From Lysobacterales bacterium (GTDB lineage: Bacteria > Pseudomonadota > Gammaproteobacteria > Xanthomonadales > Rhodanobacteraceae), in NCBI GenBank assembly GCA_021324945.1, contig JAJPID010000019.1, positions 1 through 64,000 of the forward strand: a stretch of DNA of 64,000 nt, read 5' to 3'. The translations under genes were made by a program, and so were the position numbers. Position 1 is the first letter of the stretch. Each line of letters opens with the position of its first letter. Under the pieces are notes generated by a model. It was not told where the DNA came from. It ran no database searches and saw nothing but the letters and a program-made list of their open reading frames with translations. Shown here in pieces: positions 47,271 to 56,868 of the stretch.

Positions 47271-47662
47271 GCGCGCGACGATTGTCGGGCAACATCGATC
47301 TCAAGAGGCAGGCAACCGACGTGGTTGCTCTGCTGCGCCTGCTCTCCAACACCAACCGTCTACTCATCCTCTGTCATCTCATCGAGGGGGAATGTTCGGT
47401 GGCCGAACTCGAGGAGCAGCTTTCGATCCGACAACCTGCACTCTCGCAGCAACTGGCAAAGCTGCGCGAAAACGGACTGATTTCGGCAAGGCGATCATCG
47501 CGCTCCATCATCTACTCCTTGACGGACTGTCGCGCTTATGAGCTCATCCAGGCGCTCCACGACATCTACTGCACGCCTCGCGGCAAGACCGCAGCTCTGC
47601 CAAGGCCACAAGGCAAAGCAAGAAAGACCGATGCTGCCGCCTTTGCCAAAATCTTGACTTAG
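47267..47662 (+). CDS. ArsR-family regulator, BigR/SqrR-like
   Basis: LLRLLSNTNRLLILCHLIEGECSVAELEEQLSIRQPALSQQLAKLRENGLISARRSSRSIIYSLTDCRAYELIQALHDIYC: Cys positions as in persulfide-sensing BigR/SqrR. Confidence 0.88.
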   Translation: MSARRLSGNIDLKRQATDVVALLRLLSNTNRLLILCHLIEGECSVAELEEQLSIRQPALSQQLAKLRENGLISARRSSRSIIYSLTDCRAYELIQALHDIYCTPRGKTAALPRPQGKARKTDAAAFAKILT

Positions 47663-47689
47663 TCGGACTGACAAAAATTTCCATGCTTC

Positions 47690-47800
47690 CCGACTCAGCG
47701 ATCTGGCGGCAAACGAACGCACTTATCTGGGATGGGAGCGCACCGCGCTGGCCTGATCGCGTTGGAATTTCTGCCGTAAAGATTCGATATTTTCTTGGCG
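47690..47800 (+). pseudogene. DUF202 (YidH-like) membrane protein fragment, frameshifted
   Basis: RLSDLAANERTYLGWERTALA* with -LIALEFL- in the next frame; matches DUF202 'LANERTFLAWIRTALALIAF'. Confidence 0.55.
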
Positions 47801-48086
47801 GAGTGTGCGCGAAGCTACGCGACTGCAGACGCGGGGGGTCCGTCAGCTGTGGACGAAGGAGTGTCGGTTCATCCTCATCGCATTTGCGGTGGCGTCATCT
47901 TCCTTGCGACCGTGTGATTCCGCTTGCAGCGACAAGATGGCCTAGCGGACGCCGAGCTGTGATGCACGGCGCAGCCAGTAGAATTAGAACGCCATAGCCA
48001 CAGCTCTCAACCCGGAACGCACAAATAGAAAAAGTCGTCAGCGACGTAGGCTTTCAACAACATATAATGCACTCCGCATTGGCGGG

Positions 48087-50702
48087 ATGATTCGGCAATT
48101 TTACTTGGATTATCAATTACTTAAGAGCGACCCCCGACACTCAGGCGCCATGCGTCAATACTTCGCCGCCAAGGCGGAGTATCCGGATACGCTGCTGTTC
48201 TTCCGGATGGGTGACTTCTACGAGCTGTTCTACGACGACGCGCGCAAGGCTGCGCGCATGCTCGATCTGACATTGACGCAACGCGGCCAATCCGCCGGCG
48301 CGCCGATTCCGATGGCGGGCGTGCCGTATCACGCGGCCGAAGGCTATCTCGCCAAACTGTTGCGGCTGGGCGAATCGGTGGCGATCTGCGAACAGATCGG
48401 CGATCCGGCGGCGAGCAAGGGCCTCGTCGAACGCAAGGTCGTGCGCGTGGTCACACCCGGCACCGTCACCGACGAAGCGCTGTTGCCAGAGCGACGCGAC
48501 AACTTGTTGCTGGCCATTTCGGCGGACAAATCGGGCTACGGCTTGGCATGGGTCGATCTCGCCGGCGGGCGATTCCTGTTGAGCCAAGTCGCGGACTCGG
48601 AAGCTTTGTCCGCCGAGCTTGCGCGTTTGTCGCCAGCGGAAACGCTCGTTTCGGAAGATGTGGCGTGGCCCGCGGCCGTCGCTGCATTGAATGGTCTGCG
48701 CAAGCGCCCGCCGTGGCATTTCGATCACGACAGCGCTCGGCGTGAACTCGTCAAACATTTCGGCACGCGCGATCTTTCCGGTTTTGGTGCGGAACCGTTG
48801 CACCTGGCAATCGGCGCGGCTGGTTGTTTGCTTGCGTACCTGCAGGAGACGCAGAAATCCGCTTTGCCGCATCTATCCGGCTTGTCGGTCGAACAGCCGG
48901 ACGAAACCATCGCGATGGACGCGGCCACGCGCCGCAATCTGGAACTGGACACGCATCCGAGCGGCGATCCGCGTTGTACCTTGCTGGGTGTGCTCGACAA
49001 CACGATCACGCCGATGGGCGCACGCGCGCTGCGGCGCTGGCTGCACCGGCCGGTGCGCGATCGCTCGGTCGTGCGTGCGCGACATCAGGCCATCGGCGCG
49101 TTGATCGAGAGCCGCACATTCGAACCGCTGCGTGAGCAACTTCGCGCGATCGGCGATCTGGAACGCATCCTCGCGCGCGTGGCGCTGCGCTCGGCACGGC
49201 CGCGCGATCTTGCCACTTTGCGGGACGGATTGCTCGCCGCGCCCGCATTGCGGGAGAGGATCGAAGCGCTCGACAGTCCGCTGCTGCACGAACTCGTCGA
49301 AAGCATCGGCGAACATGCCGAAACCGCACGACTGTTGCAGAACGCCATCATCGAACGGCCGCCGCTGCTCCTGCGCGACGGCGGCGCGATCGCCGATGGC
49401 TACGATGCCGAACTGGACGAGCTGCGCCGGCTCTCCACCAATGCGGACGGCTTTCTGCTGGACCTGGAACAACGCGAGCGTCTCGCAACCGGCATCCCGA
49501 CCTTGAAGGTCGGCTACAACCGCGTGCACGGTTACTACATCGAGTTCGGCAAGACGCACGATGCCAAGGCGCCCGCGCATTACACGCGCCGTCAGACCAC
49601 CAAGAACGCCGAGCGCTACATCACCGAGGAACTGAAGGCGTTCGAAGACAAGGTTCTGTCCGCGAAGGAGCGCGCGCTGATGCGAGAACGCGCGCTCTAC
49701 GAAGGCCTGCTGGAAGCGCTGATCGAACGTTTGCAACCGTTGAAGCGGGCGGCGAATGCGATCGCGGAACTGGACGTGCTGGCAACCCTTGCCGAACGCG
49801 CGGAAGGACTGGACTGGTCGTGCCCGTACCTCACGGACGAGCCCGGCATCGCGATCGAACGCGGCCGGCATCCGGTGGTGGAACAGGTGCGAGAGGAACC
49901 GTTCGAACCGAACGATCTCGCGCTCGACGATTCGAAACGGATGCTGGTGATCACCGGCCCCAACATGGGCGGCAAGAGCACTTACATGCGCCAGTGCGCG
50001 CTGATCGTGGTGCTGGCGCACATCGGAAGTTACGTGCCGGCGAAATCGGCGTGCATCGGCCCGATCGACCGCATCTTCACCCGTATCGGCGCGGGCGACG
50101 ATCTGGCGCGCGGGCAATCCACCTTCATGGTGGAGATGAGCGAGACCGCCAACATCCTGCACAATGCGACCACGCAATCACTGGTGTTGATGGACGAAGT
50201 CGGTCGGGGTACATCCACCTACGACGGACTCTCGCTCGCGCGTGCAGCGGCGGTGCACCTCGCCACCGTCAACCGCGCGTTTACGCTGTTCGCGACGCAT
50301 TACTTCGAACTGACCGAACTCGCCGCGCAATTCGACGGCATCGCCAACGTGCATCTGGATGCCGTCGAATATCACGATCCGAAGCAAGGAGACCAACTGG
50401 TTTTCATGCACGCCGTGAAGGAAGGCCCGGCCAACCGCAGCTTCGGTTTGCAGGTCGCCGCGTTGGCGGGTTTGCCGAAAAGCGTCATCGCGGAAGCGAA
50501 GCGCACGCTCGCAGAATTGGAAAGCGGTGCGCATGCATCGGTTGCGAAGGTTGCGTCCAAAGGCGAAATAAAACCGCAAGCCGATCTGTTCGCACCGCGC
50601 TCGCCCTCAGCGGCTGAGCGCGCGCTGGCGGAAGTCGAGCCTGATGCGCTGACCCCCAAGGACGCACTGGAGCTTCTGTATCACCTGAAATCGCTGCTAT
50701 AA
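48087..50702 (+). CDS. mutS: DNA mismatch repair protein MutS
   Basis: [46 protein letters not shown]...[19 protein letters not shown]. The start codon may instead be at 48150. Confidence 0.98.
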   Translation: MIRQFYLDYQLLKSDPRHSGAMRQYFAAKAEYPDTLLFFRMGDFYELFYDDARKAARMLDLTLTQRGQSAGAPIPMAGVPYHAAEGYLAKLLRLGESVAICEQIGDPAASKGLVERKVVRVVTPGTVTDEALLPERRDNLLLAISADKSGYGLAWVDLAGGRFLLSQVADSEALSAELARLSPAETLVSEDVAWPAAVAALNGLRKRPPWHFDHDSARRELVKHFGTRDLSGFGAEPLHLAIGAAGCLLAYLQETQKSALPHLSGLSVEQPDETIAMDAATRRNLELDTHPSGDPRCTLLGVLDNTITPMGARALRRWLHRPVRDRSVVRARHQAIGALIESRTFEPLREQLRAIGDLERILARVALRSARPRDLATLRDGLLAAPALRERIEALDSPLLHELVESIGEHAETARLLQNAIIERPPLLLRDGGAIADGYDAELDELRRLSTNADGFLLDLEQRERLATGIPTLKVGYNRVHGYYIEFGKTHDAKAPAHYTRRQTTKNAERYITEELKAFEDKVLSAKERALMRERALYEGLLEALIERLQPLKRAANAIAELDVLATLAERAEGLDWSCPYLTDEPGIAIERGRHPVVEQVREEPFEPNDLALDDSKRMLVITGPNMGGKSTYMRQCALIVVLAHIGSYVPAKSACIGPIDRIFTRIGAGDDLARGQSTFMVEMSETANILHNATTQSLVLMDEVGRGTSTYDGLSLARAAAVHLATVNRAFTLFATHYFELTELAAQFDGIANVHLDAVEYHDPKQGDQLVFMHAVKEGPANRSFGLQVAALAGLPKSVIAEAKRTLAELESGAHASVAKVASKGEIKPQADLFAPRSPSAAERALAEVEPDALTPKDALELLYHLKSLL

Positions 50703-50774
50703 AAGCGAGCTTGCTCGCGACTGGCGCAACGCGGCATCTTTGCCCCTAAGCGCTGGCTGCTTGCAGGGCAGCTT

Positions 50775-51182
50775 CTACAAAAGCGAATCGATATCCCCCA
50801 ATGCCCGAATCAATCTTCGTGCGCGCTTGTCCGGCTTGCCTGTAGGCGGCTGATAACCCGCGCGCTCGGCACGACGCTGTTCGCGCGCGGCTGCGCGCGC
50901 CGCACGCGAGGTTTCAGATTCTCGGTACAACGTCTGCGCCAGGGCTGCGGAACCGCGGCGTTCGCTCAGACCCATCACTTCGACCTCGAAGATTTCTTCG
51001 CCGCGCATGACGCGTAGCCTTTCGCCCACGTGCACTGCGCGTGACGGTTTGCAAACCCCTCCGGCAATTTTCACGCGCCCCGCTTCGACAACCTGCTTCG
51101 CGAGCGAGCGCGTCTTGAAGAAGCGTGCCGCCCACAGCCAGGCATCCAGACGCACGCTTTCGCGCCTTTCGCCTTTGCTCAT
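50775..51182 (-). CDS. hslR: S4-domain RNA-binding heat shock protein Hsp15-like
   Basis: VRLDAWLWAARFFKTRSLAKQVVEAGRVKIAGGVCKPSRAVHVGERLRV. Confidence 0.9.
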   Translation of the reverse strand: MSKGERRESVRLDAWLWAARFFKTRSLAKQVVEAGRVKIAGGVCKPSRAVHVGERLRVMRGEEIFEVEVMGLSERRGSAALAQTLYRESETSRAARAAAREQRRAERAGYQPPTGKPDKRARRLIRALGDIDSLL

Positions 51183-51275
51183 CGGCACCCGCAACCGCTG
51201 CTCACGCCGGCATGCCGACTGCCGACGTGATGGCACGATAAGCAAATTCGAGTTGCGATCATTCGCATCGCGGAA

Positions 51276-53324
51276 TCAGGAGTTGACTCGTCCTCTGCGC
51301 GCGGCCCACATGTATGAAGCGATCACGATTCCCGAGAACACGATGCCGCCCAGGATCAAGCCCGGCGTGGCGAAGCTGTCACCGACCAGCGACAGCGGTT
51401 CCTTCGGATTGTTGAAACCGAGTTTGTCTGCGAAAGCGACCAGCGCGGCGACGATCACCGCCAGCAGGCTTTCGCCCACGATCAAACCCGAGGCCAGCAG
51501 CACGCCAAGTTGTTTGGTGCCCTCGGGGTTTTTTCCGCGATCCGCGCGTGCGTCGAAGATCGCGCCCACGATCGCGCCGACCACCACCATCAGCGTGGTC
51601 GATGTCGGCAGGTAGATCCCAAGCCCGACGGCCAGCGGCGGCAGGCGCGGCCCGTTCGTCGTGCGCGCGAGGATTTCATCGACGATGATGATGACCACGC
51701 CGATGATCGCGCCGATGCCGATCAGGCTCCAGTCGATATTGTGCTGGATCACGCCCTGCGCCAGCGCGGAGATCAGCCCGGCCTGCGGCGCCGGCAGTGC
51801 GTGCGCGGGATCCGCGCCCGGTGCGCCGTTGAAACCATAAGCCTGCTGCAGGAGATTCAACACCGGCGGAATTACGATCGCGCCCGCGATCACGCCGATC
51901 ACCAGCGCCCATTGCTGTTTCTCGGGCGTCGCATCCACCAGTTGGCCGGTTTTAAGATCCTGCAGGTTGTTGTTGGCGATCGATGCGACCGCGAACACGA
52001 CCGCGGTGATGAACAGCGCGAACGCGACCACCGCCTTGCTGGTTCCCGCTTCGGCCTGCACGCCGGCGACCAGCAGCAACGCGGCGATGATTACCACCAG
52101 AATGCCAATGCCCGATAGCGGCGAGTTGGACGAGCCGATCAAGCCGGCCATGTAACCGCACACGGCGGACACCACGAAGCTCAGGATCACCACGAACAAG
52201 ACGCCGCCGATCGTCAGCAGCCAGGTGTGATCGCCGAGGCCGCTGGTGCGGCTGAAGTTCCACAACAGGAACGCGACCGGAATCAGGCACAGCAATGAAA
52301 TCAAACCGACCATGCCGATCGGCATGTCGTGCTCGGTGCGCGGCATCGACGCCAGCGTGCCCGCGCTGCGCGCGCGCGAGGCGCGCAAGGCGCCGGCCAA
52401 CCCAGCGATCACCGGCTTCACCAGTTTGGCCAGTGTGTAGATAGCCGCCACGCCGATGGTGCCGGCGCCGACGAAGCGCACGTAGTGGCTCCATGCGGCC
52501 TGCGCCACGTCGGCGGCGGCGCCAGCAGCCGGATGCAACGCGGTGAAATGCGGCACCGCCCATGCCCAGCCGATCAGCGCGCCCACGCCCATCGCCAAGC
52601 CGACCCACAGGCCGACCAGATGGCCGACACCGAACAACATGAAGGACAGCGAAAAATCGAATCCGCTGGCGGCACCGCGATCGCCAATGCGGAAATACGA
52701 CGCAACATCGCTTGCGAAGATCCGCGTCTGCACGATGATATAGAAGATCGCCGACGCGATCGCGCCCATCACCACCGCGCGCAATCCGGCGCTGTTGACC
52801 TGCGTTTCGCGCGGCGGAGCGTCGGCGTGCGCGCGCGTTTCAACCGGGATGTTGCCGAGTTTCTCCGCGCTGCCGCCCGCACCCACCTTCAACACTTCCG
52901 CGCAGGCCACGCCTTCGGGATACGGCAGGTCGGAATCGGTGACCAAAGCGCGCCGCAGCGGGATCGTGTACATCACGCCGAGGATGCCGCCGGTGACGCA
53001 GATGCCGAACGAAGTCCAGAACGGAAAACCCGTCCACCAACCGATCATGACCAGGCCCGGCAACACGAAGATGATCGACGATAGCGTGCCCGCGGCGGAA
53101 GCCACCGTCTGCACGATGTTGTTTTCCTGGATCGTGGCATCGCGCACCGCTTTCAGCAGCGCCATCGAGATCACTGCGGCCGGTATCGAGGTGGAGAACG
53201 TCAGGCCTGCTTTCAGGCCGGCGTAGACATTTGCCGCGGTAAACAGCAGCGTGATGACGATGCCGATGATCAAGCCGCGGATCGTGAGTTCGCTGCGTGG
53301 CGCTGGCAGGGTTGCGGAATTCAT
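51276..53324 (-). CDS. OPT-family oligopeptide transporter
   Basis: LTIRGLIIGIVITLLFTAANVYAGLKAGLTFSTSIPAAVISMALL...NNIVQTVASAAGTLSS; 682 aa, polytopic. Confidence 0.95.
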   Translation of the reverse strand: MNSATLPAPRSELTIRGLIIGIVITLLFTAANVYAGLKAGLTFSTSIPAAVISMALLKAVRDATIQENNIVQTVASAAGTLSSIIFVLPGLVMIGWWTGFPFWTSFGICVTGGILGVMYTIPLRRALVTDSDLPYPEGVACAEVLKVGAGGSAEKLGNIPVETRAHADAPPRETQVNSAGLRAVVMGAIASAIFYIIVQTRIFASDVASYFRIGDRGAASGFDFSLSFMLFGVGHLVGLWVGLAMGVGALIGWAWAVPHFTALHPAAGAAADVAQAAWSHYVRFVGAGTIGVAAIYTLAKLVKPVIAGLAGALRASRARSAGTLASMPRTEHDMPIGMVGLISLLCLIPVAFLLWNFSRTSGLGDHTWLLTIGGVLFVVILSFVVSAVCGYMAGLIGSSNSPLSGIGILVVIIAALLLVAGVQAEAGTSKAVVAFALFITAVVFAVASIANNNLQDLKTGQLVDATPEKQQWALVIGVIAGAIVIPPVLNLLQQAYGFNGAPGADPAHALPAPQAGLISALAQGVIQHNIDWSLIGIGAIIGVVIIIVDEILARTTNGPRLPPLAVGLGIYLPTSTTLMVVVGAIVGAIFDARADRGKNPEGTKQLGVLLASGLIVGESLLAVIVAALVAFADKLGFNNPKEPLSLVGDSFATPGLILGGIVFSGIVIASYMWAARRGRVNS

Positions 53325-53387
53325 GGGGCATCCCCGGAATCTGGAGGCGGTGCCGCATACTAGCCGAAAGTTCGAGCGGGAAAACGC

Positions 53388-54266
53388 ATGACCGGCTACT
53401 GCGGCCGCTTCGCGCCCTCACCCACCGGCGATCTGCATTTCGGCTCGCTGGTGGCGGCGCTCGGAAGTTGGTTGCGCGCGCGGGCAGCTCAGGGAACATG
53501 GCTGGTGCGGATCGAAGACATCGATCCGCCACGTGCGGTGCCGGGTTCCGCCGATTCGATCCTGCGCACGTTGCACGCGTGCGCGTTGGAACCGGACGAG
53601 CCACCGCTGTATCAAAGCACGCGCGCCGAAGCATATTCCTCGGCGCTGCAACGCTTGCGCGAAAATGGTGAGGTGTTTCCGTGCTGGTGTTCGCGCAGCG
53701 ATCTGGCCGCGCGGGGCGGCGTGCATCGCGGCGTCTGTGTCTCACCGCCCGATCCGTGGCGCGAACCGGCGTGGCGGGTGCGCGTGGGCGACACGGTGAT
53801 CGCGTTCAAGGACGGTTTACAGGGTTTACAACGCTGGCCACTATCACTGGAAGGCGATTTCGTGGTGAAGCGCGCGGATGGCCCATTCGCGTATCAACTG
53901 GCATGCGCGGTGGACGATGCCGCGCAGGGCATCACCGAAGTCGTGCGCGGCGCGGATCTGCTCGATTCCACGCCGCGACAGATTCATCTGATGCGCTTGC
54001 TCGAACTGAGCGAACCGAAATATCTGCACCTGCCGGTGGCGGTGGATGCGCACGGCCGCAAGCTCTCCAAATCCCAAGGCACAGCGGCTGTGGATCCGCG
54101 CGATCCGCTGCCGGTGATGCGCGCGGCATTGGCGTCACTTGGCATTCCACGTGCAGTGCTCCGTGCGCGAATGCCGCGCACCTTGTTGCGCGATGCGGTG
54201 GCGGCGTTCGATCCCGCGGCACTCCCCCGCACGAGAATTCTGGAAATCCCCGTTCTGGCCGATTGA
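53388..54266 (+). CDS. gluQ: tRNA glutamyl-Q(34) synthetase
   Basis: GYCGRFAPSPTGDLHFGSLVAALGSWLRARAAQGTWLVRIEDIDPPR. Confidence 0.97.
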   Translation: MTGYCGRFAPSPTGDLHFGSLVAALGSWLRARAAQGTWLVRIEDIDPPRAVPGSADSILRTLHACALEPDEPPLYQSTRAEAYSSALQRLRENGEVFPCWCSRSDLAARGGVHRGVCVSPPDPWREPAWRVRVGDTVIAFKDGLQGLQRWPLSLEGDFVVKRADGPFAYQLACAVDDAAQGITEVVRGADLLDSTPRQIHLMRLLELSEPKYLHLPVAVDAHGRKLSKSQGTAAVDPRDPLPVMRAALASLGIPRAVLRARMPRTLLRDAVAAFDPAALPRTRILEIPVLAD

Positions 54267-54388
54267 ACTGCCAAAAGCGCCATCCATGGCCAAGAGCTCC
54301 GTGGCAAGAGCTCATCCTTGTGCAGCGCGGCGAGACTTTCTGCGTTCCAGCGTTGCATGATCGCATCACTCGTGAAAGGAGATGCGAT

Positions 54389-55132
54389 ATGGCTCAGCAA
54401 CGCGTGGCACTGATAACCGGGGGAACCGGCGGCATCGGCACGGCCATCGTCAAACGGCTGGCCGGTATGGGCCACAAGGTTGCGACTAATTATCGCGACG
54501 AAGGCAAGGCGCGCGCGTGGCAGGAGAAAATGGCCGCGCAAGGCGTGCAAGCCATGCTGGTGAAGGGTGACGTGTCCGATCCAGAATCCTGCAAGACCAT
54601 GGTCGCGGAAATCGAAAAACAGCTCGGGCCGATTGACATCCTGATCAACAACGCCGGCATCACGCGCGACACCACTTTCCACAAGATGAGCTACCAGCAA
54701 TGGATGGACGTGGTGAACACCAATTTGAACGCGTGCTTCAACGTGACGCGGCCGGTGATTGATGGCATGCGCGCGCGCAAGTGGGGGCGCATCGTGCAGA
54801 TCAGTTCGATCAACGGACAGAAAGGCCAGTACGGCCAAGCCAACTACGCCGCGGCCAAGGCCGGCATGCACGGCTTCACGATTTCACTGGCGCAGGAAAA
54901 TGCCAAGTTCGGCATCACCGTCAACACCGTTTCGCCCGGTTACATCGCCACCGACATGGTGATGGCCGTGCCGGAGGAAGTGCGCGCCAAGATCGTCGCG
55001 CAGATTCCGCTCGGCCGTCTAGGTGAACCCGACGAAATCGCCTACGCGGTTTCGTTCTTCATCGCCGACGAAGCCGCGTGGATCACCGGCGCGAACCTGG
55101 CGATCAATGGTGGGCATTACATGGGCTGGTAA
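54389..55132 (+). CDS. phbB: acetoacetyl-CoA reductase
   Basis: MAQQRVALITGGTGGIGTAIVKRLAGMGHKVATNY...NNAGITRDTTFHKMSYQQWMDVVNTNLNACFNVTRPVIDGM. Confidence 0.92.
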   Translation: MAQQRVALITGGTGGIGTAIVKRLAGMGHKVATNYRDEGKARAWQEKMAAQGVQAMLVKGDVSDPESCKTMVAEIEKQLGPIDILINNAGITRDTTFHKMSYQQWMDVVNTNLNACFNVTRPVIDGMRARKWGRIVQISSINGQKGQYGQANYAAAKAGMHGFTISLAQENAKFGITVNTVSPGYIATDMVMAVPEEVRAKIVAQIPLGRLGEPDEIAYAVSFFIADEAAWITGANLAINGGHYMGW

Positions 55133-55139
55133 TTCAGCG

Positions 55140-55175
55140 CTCCCGTCATTCCGGCGAGAGCCTGAATCCAGTTTT
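55140..55175. repeat. dispersed 'GTCATTCCGGCGAGAGCCTGAATCCAG'-type intergenic repeat
   Basis: tcccgtcattccggcgagagcctgaatccagttttcccc; resembles a widespread bacterial intergenic repeat. Family membership not verified. Confidence 0.5.
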
Positions 55176-55348
55176 CCCCCTCTCCTCGCTAGCGGGAGGG
55201 AAGCCAGGTGCGCGGCACCTGGCGGGATGCGGGAAAGCCTGCGATTGGATCGCAAGATTGCTCAATATTCCGCTCGCTACCGAAACGGCGCTGCGTGCCG
55301 GCGAGTTTTGTTTCGGTAAAAGTCGCCAAACCATCGCGTCGTCGGTAT

Positions 55349-55383
55349 GACGATCGAGCCAACGTCCGGTTGGCTCGACCGTC
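55349..55383. repeat. long inverted repeat (15-bp arms, one mismatch)
   Basis: gacgatcgagccaac-gtccg-gttggctcgaccgtc; a second hairpin gccaggtgc-gcg-gcacctggc lies at 55203-55223. Confidence 0.7.
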
Positions 55384-55518
55384 CTGCGCTTCTCGTTGGG
55401 GGCGCGCCGGCGCAAACTCACGTCCCAAGGCCCAGACAATCGCGCCTTTGCTGCGCGCCCGGCTGCGTGCTCGGCCAACCTGCTTTTGCGCCGCCGCAAG
55501 CCGTGCTAGCTTTGCCGC

Positions 55519-56010
55519 ATGGCACAACCACGGATCATCAAGAAATACCCCAACCGGAGGCTGTACGACACCGAGATTTCCAGCTATATCACGCTGGAGG
55601 AGGTGCGGCAGTTGGTGCTGTCCGGCACGCCGTTCGAGGTACGCGACGCCAAGACCGCTGAGGACCTCACGCGCGCGGTGCTGCTGCAGATCATCGCCGA
55701 GCACGAGCAGCACGGGCAGCCGATGTTCTCAGCCAACCTGCTCTCGCAGATCATCCGTTTCTACGGCGACTCGATGCAGGGTTTCGTCGGCGGCTACCTG
55801 GAAAACAGCCTGAAGATATTTCTGGACCAGCAGCACAAGTTCCGCGCGCAATTGAACGAAATGCTGGGGCAGACGCCGTGGTCGATGTTGAACGAGATGA
55901 CCGAGCGCAACATCGATTTGTGGAAATCCCTGCAGAGGGGGTTTTTCGAAGCGAACGCCGCCGCCGTTTCGCCAAAAGCCGCTGCCGGCGACAGCAAGAA
56001 GCCCCGCTGA
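55519..56010 (+). CDS. phaR: polyhydroxyalkanoate synthesis repressor PhaR
   Basis: RIIKKYPNRRLYDTEISSYITLEEVRQLVLSGTPFEVRDAKTAEDLTRAVLLQII. Confidence 0.96.
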   Translation: MAQPRIIKKYPNRRLYDTEISSYITLEEVRQLVLSGTPFEVRDAKTAEDLTRAVLLQIIAEHEQHGQPMFSANLLSQIIRFYGDSMQGFVGGYLENSLKIFLDQQHKFRAQLNEMLGQTPWSMLNEMTERNIDLWKSLQRGFFEANAAAVSPKAAAGDSKKPR

Positions 56011-56107
56011 GCCTTCATTGACAGCCCGCGAGCAGCTGCCTACCATCCCGGTTTCGCTGCGGTGCAACATATTGCGCCATGCGGCAAGAAAACTCGGAAT
56101 ATTCAAA

Positions 56108-56854
56108 ATGAGTGAACGTGTAGCAGTGGTCACCGGCGGCATCGGCGGCTTGGGCACCGAAATCTGCAAGCACTTGGCGCGCGCCGGCCGTAAAGTCATC
56201 GCTGCCGATCTCGGCAACCGAGAGGAACGCCTCGCCGCGTTCCGTGAGGAGACGAAAGAATTCAATGGCAGCATCGTGTTCGCGCCGGCCGATGTCTCGC
56301 GCTTCGACGATTGCGCCGCACTGGCGAAGCATGTCGCCGCAACCTACGGCGAGATCGACATTCTGGTGAACGCCGCGGGCATCACGCGCGACGTTTCATT
56401 GCGCAAGATGGAAGAAAGGCAGTGGCACGAGCTGATGCACGTCAACCTCGACGGCGTGTTCAACATGTGCCGACAGGTGGTCGACGGCATGAGCGCGCGC
56501 GGCTTCGGGCGCATCGTCAACATCTCCTCCGTCAATGGTCAGACCGGCCAGTTCGGCCAGACCAACTACTCCGCCGCGAAAGCGGGCATGCACGGCTTCA
56601 CCATGGCGCTGGCGCGCGAGGTGGCGAAGAAAGGCGTGACGGTGAACAGCGTCTCGCCCGGCTACTGCAAGACCGAAATGGTGATGAAGGTGCCTGAAGA
56701 CATCCGCAACCAGATCGTCGCGCAGATTCCGGTCGGACGTCTGGGCGAGCCTTCCGACATCGCACGAACCGTCGCGTTCCTGACGGCCGATGACGCCGGT
56801 TTCATCACTGGCGCCAACGTGCCGGTGAATGGCGGTTATTTCATGTCGTTCTGA
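56108..56854 (+). CDS. phbB: acetoacetyl-CoA reductase paralogue
   Basis: MSERVAVVTGGIGGLGTEICKHLARAGRKVIAADL...NAAGITRDVSLRKMEERQWHELMHVNLDGVFNMCRQV. Confidence 0.9.
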   Translation: MSERVAVVTGGIGGLGTEICKHLARAGRKVIAADLGNREERLAAFREETKEFNGSIVFAPADVSRFDDCAALAKHVAATYGEIDILVNAAGITRDVSLRKMEERQWHELMHVNLDGVFNMCRQVVDGMSARGFGRIVNISSVNGQTGQFGQTNYSAAKAGMHGFTMALAREVAKKGVTVNSVSPGYCKTEMVMKVPEDIRNQIVAQIPVGRLGEPSDIARTVAFLTADDAGFITGANVPVNGGYFMSF

Positions 56855-56868
56855 ATGCTGGAGCAGGC

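Noticed and set aside
39378-47662. Sox (soxXYZABCD) thiosulfate oxidation system
   Set aside because: No SoxYZ/SoxB/SoxAX-like proteins; gene content instead fits a persulfide dioxygenase/SQR/DoxDA set.
48873-50177. 434-aa minus ORF within mutS
   Set aside because: Antisense of a strongly conserved MutS; no recognisable motif.
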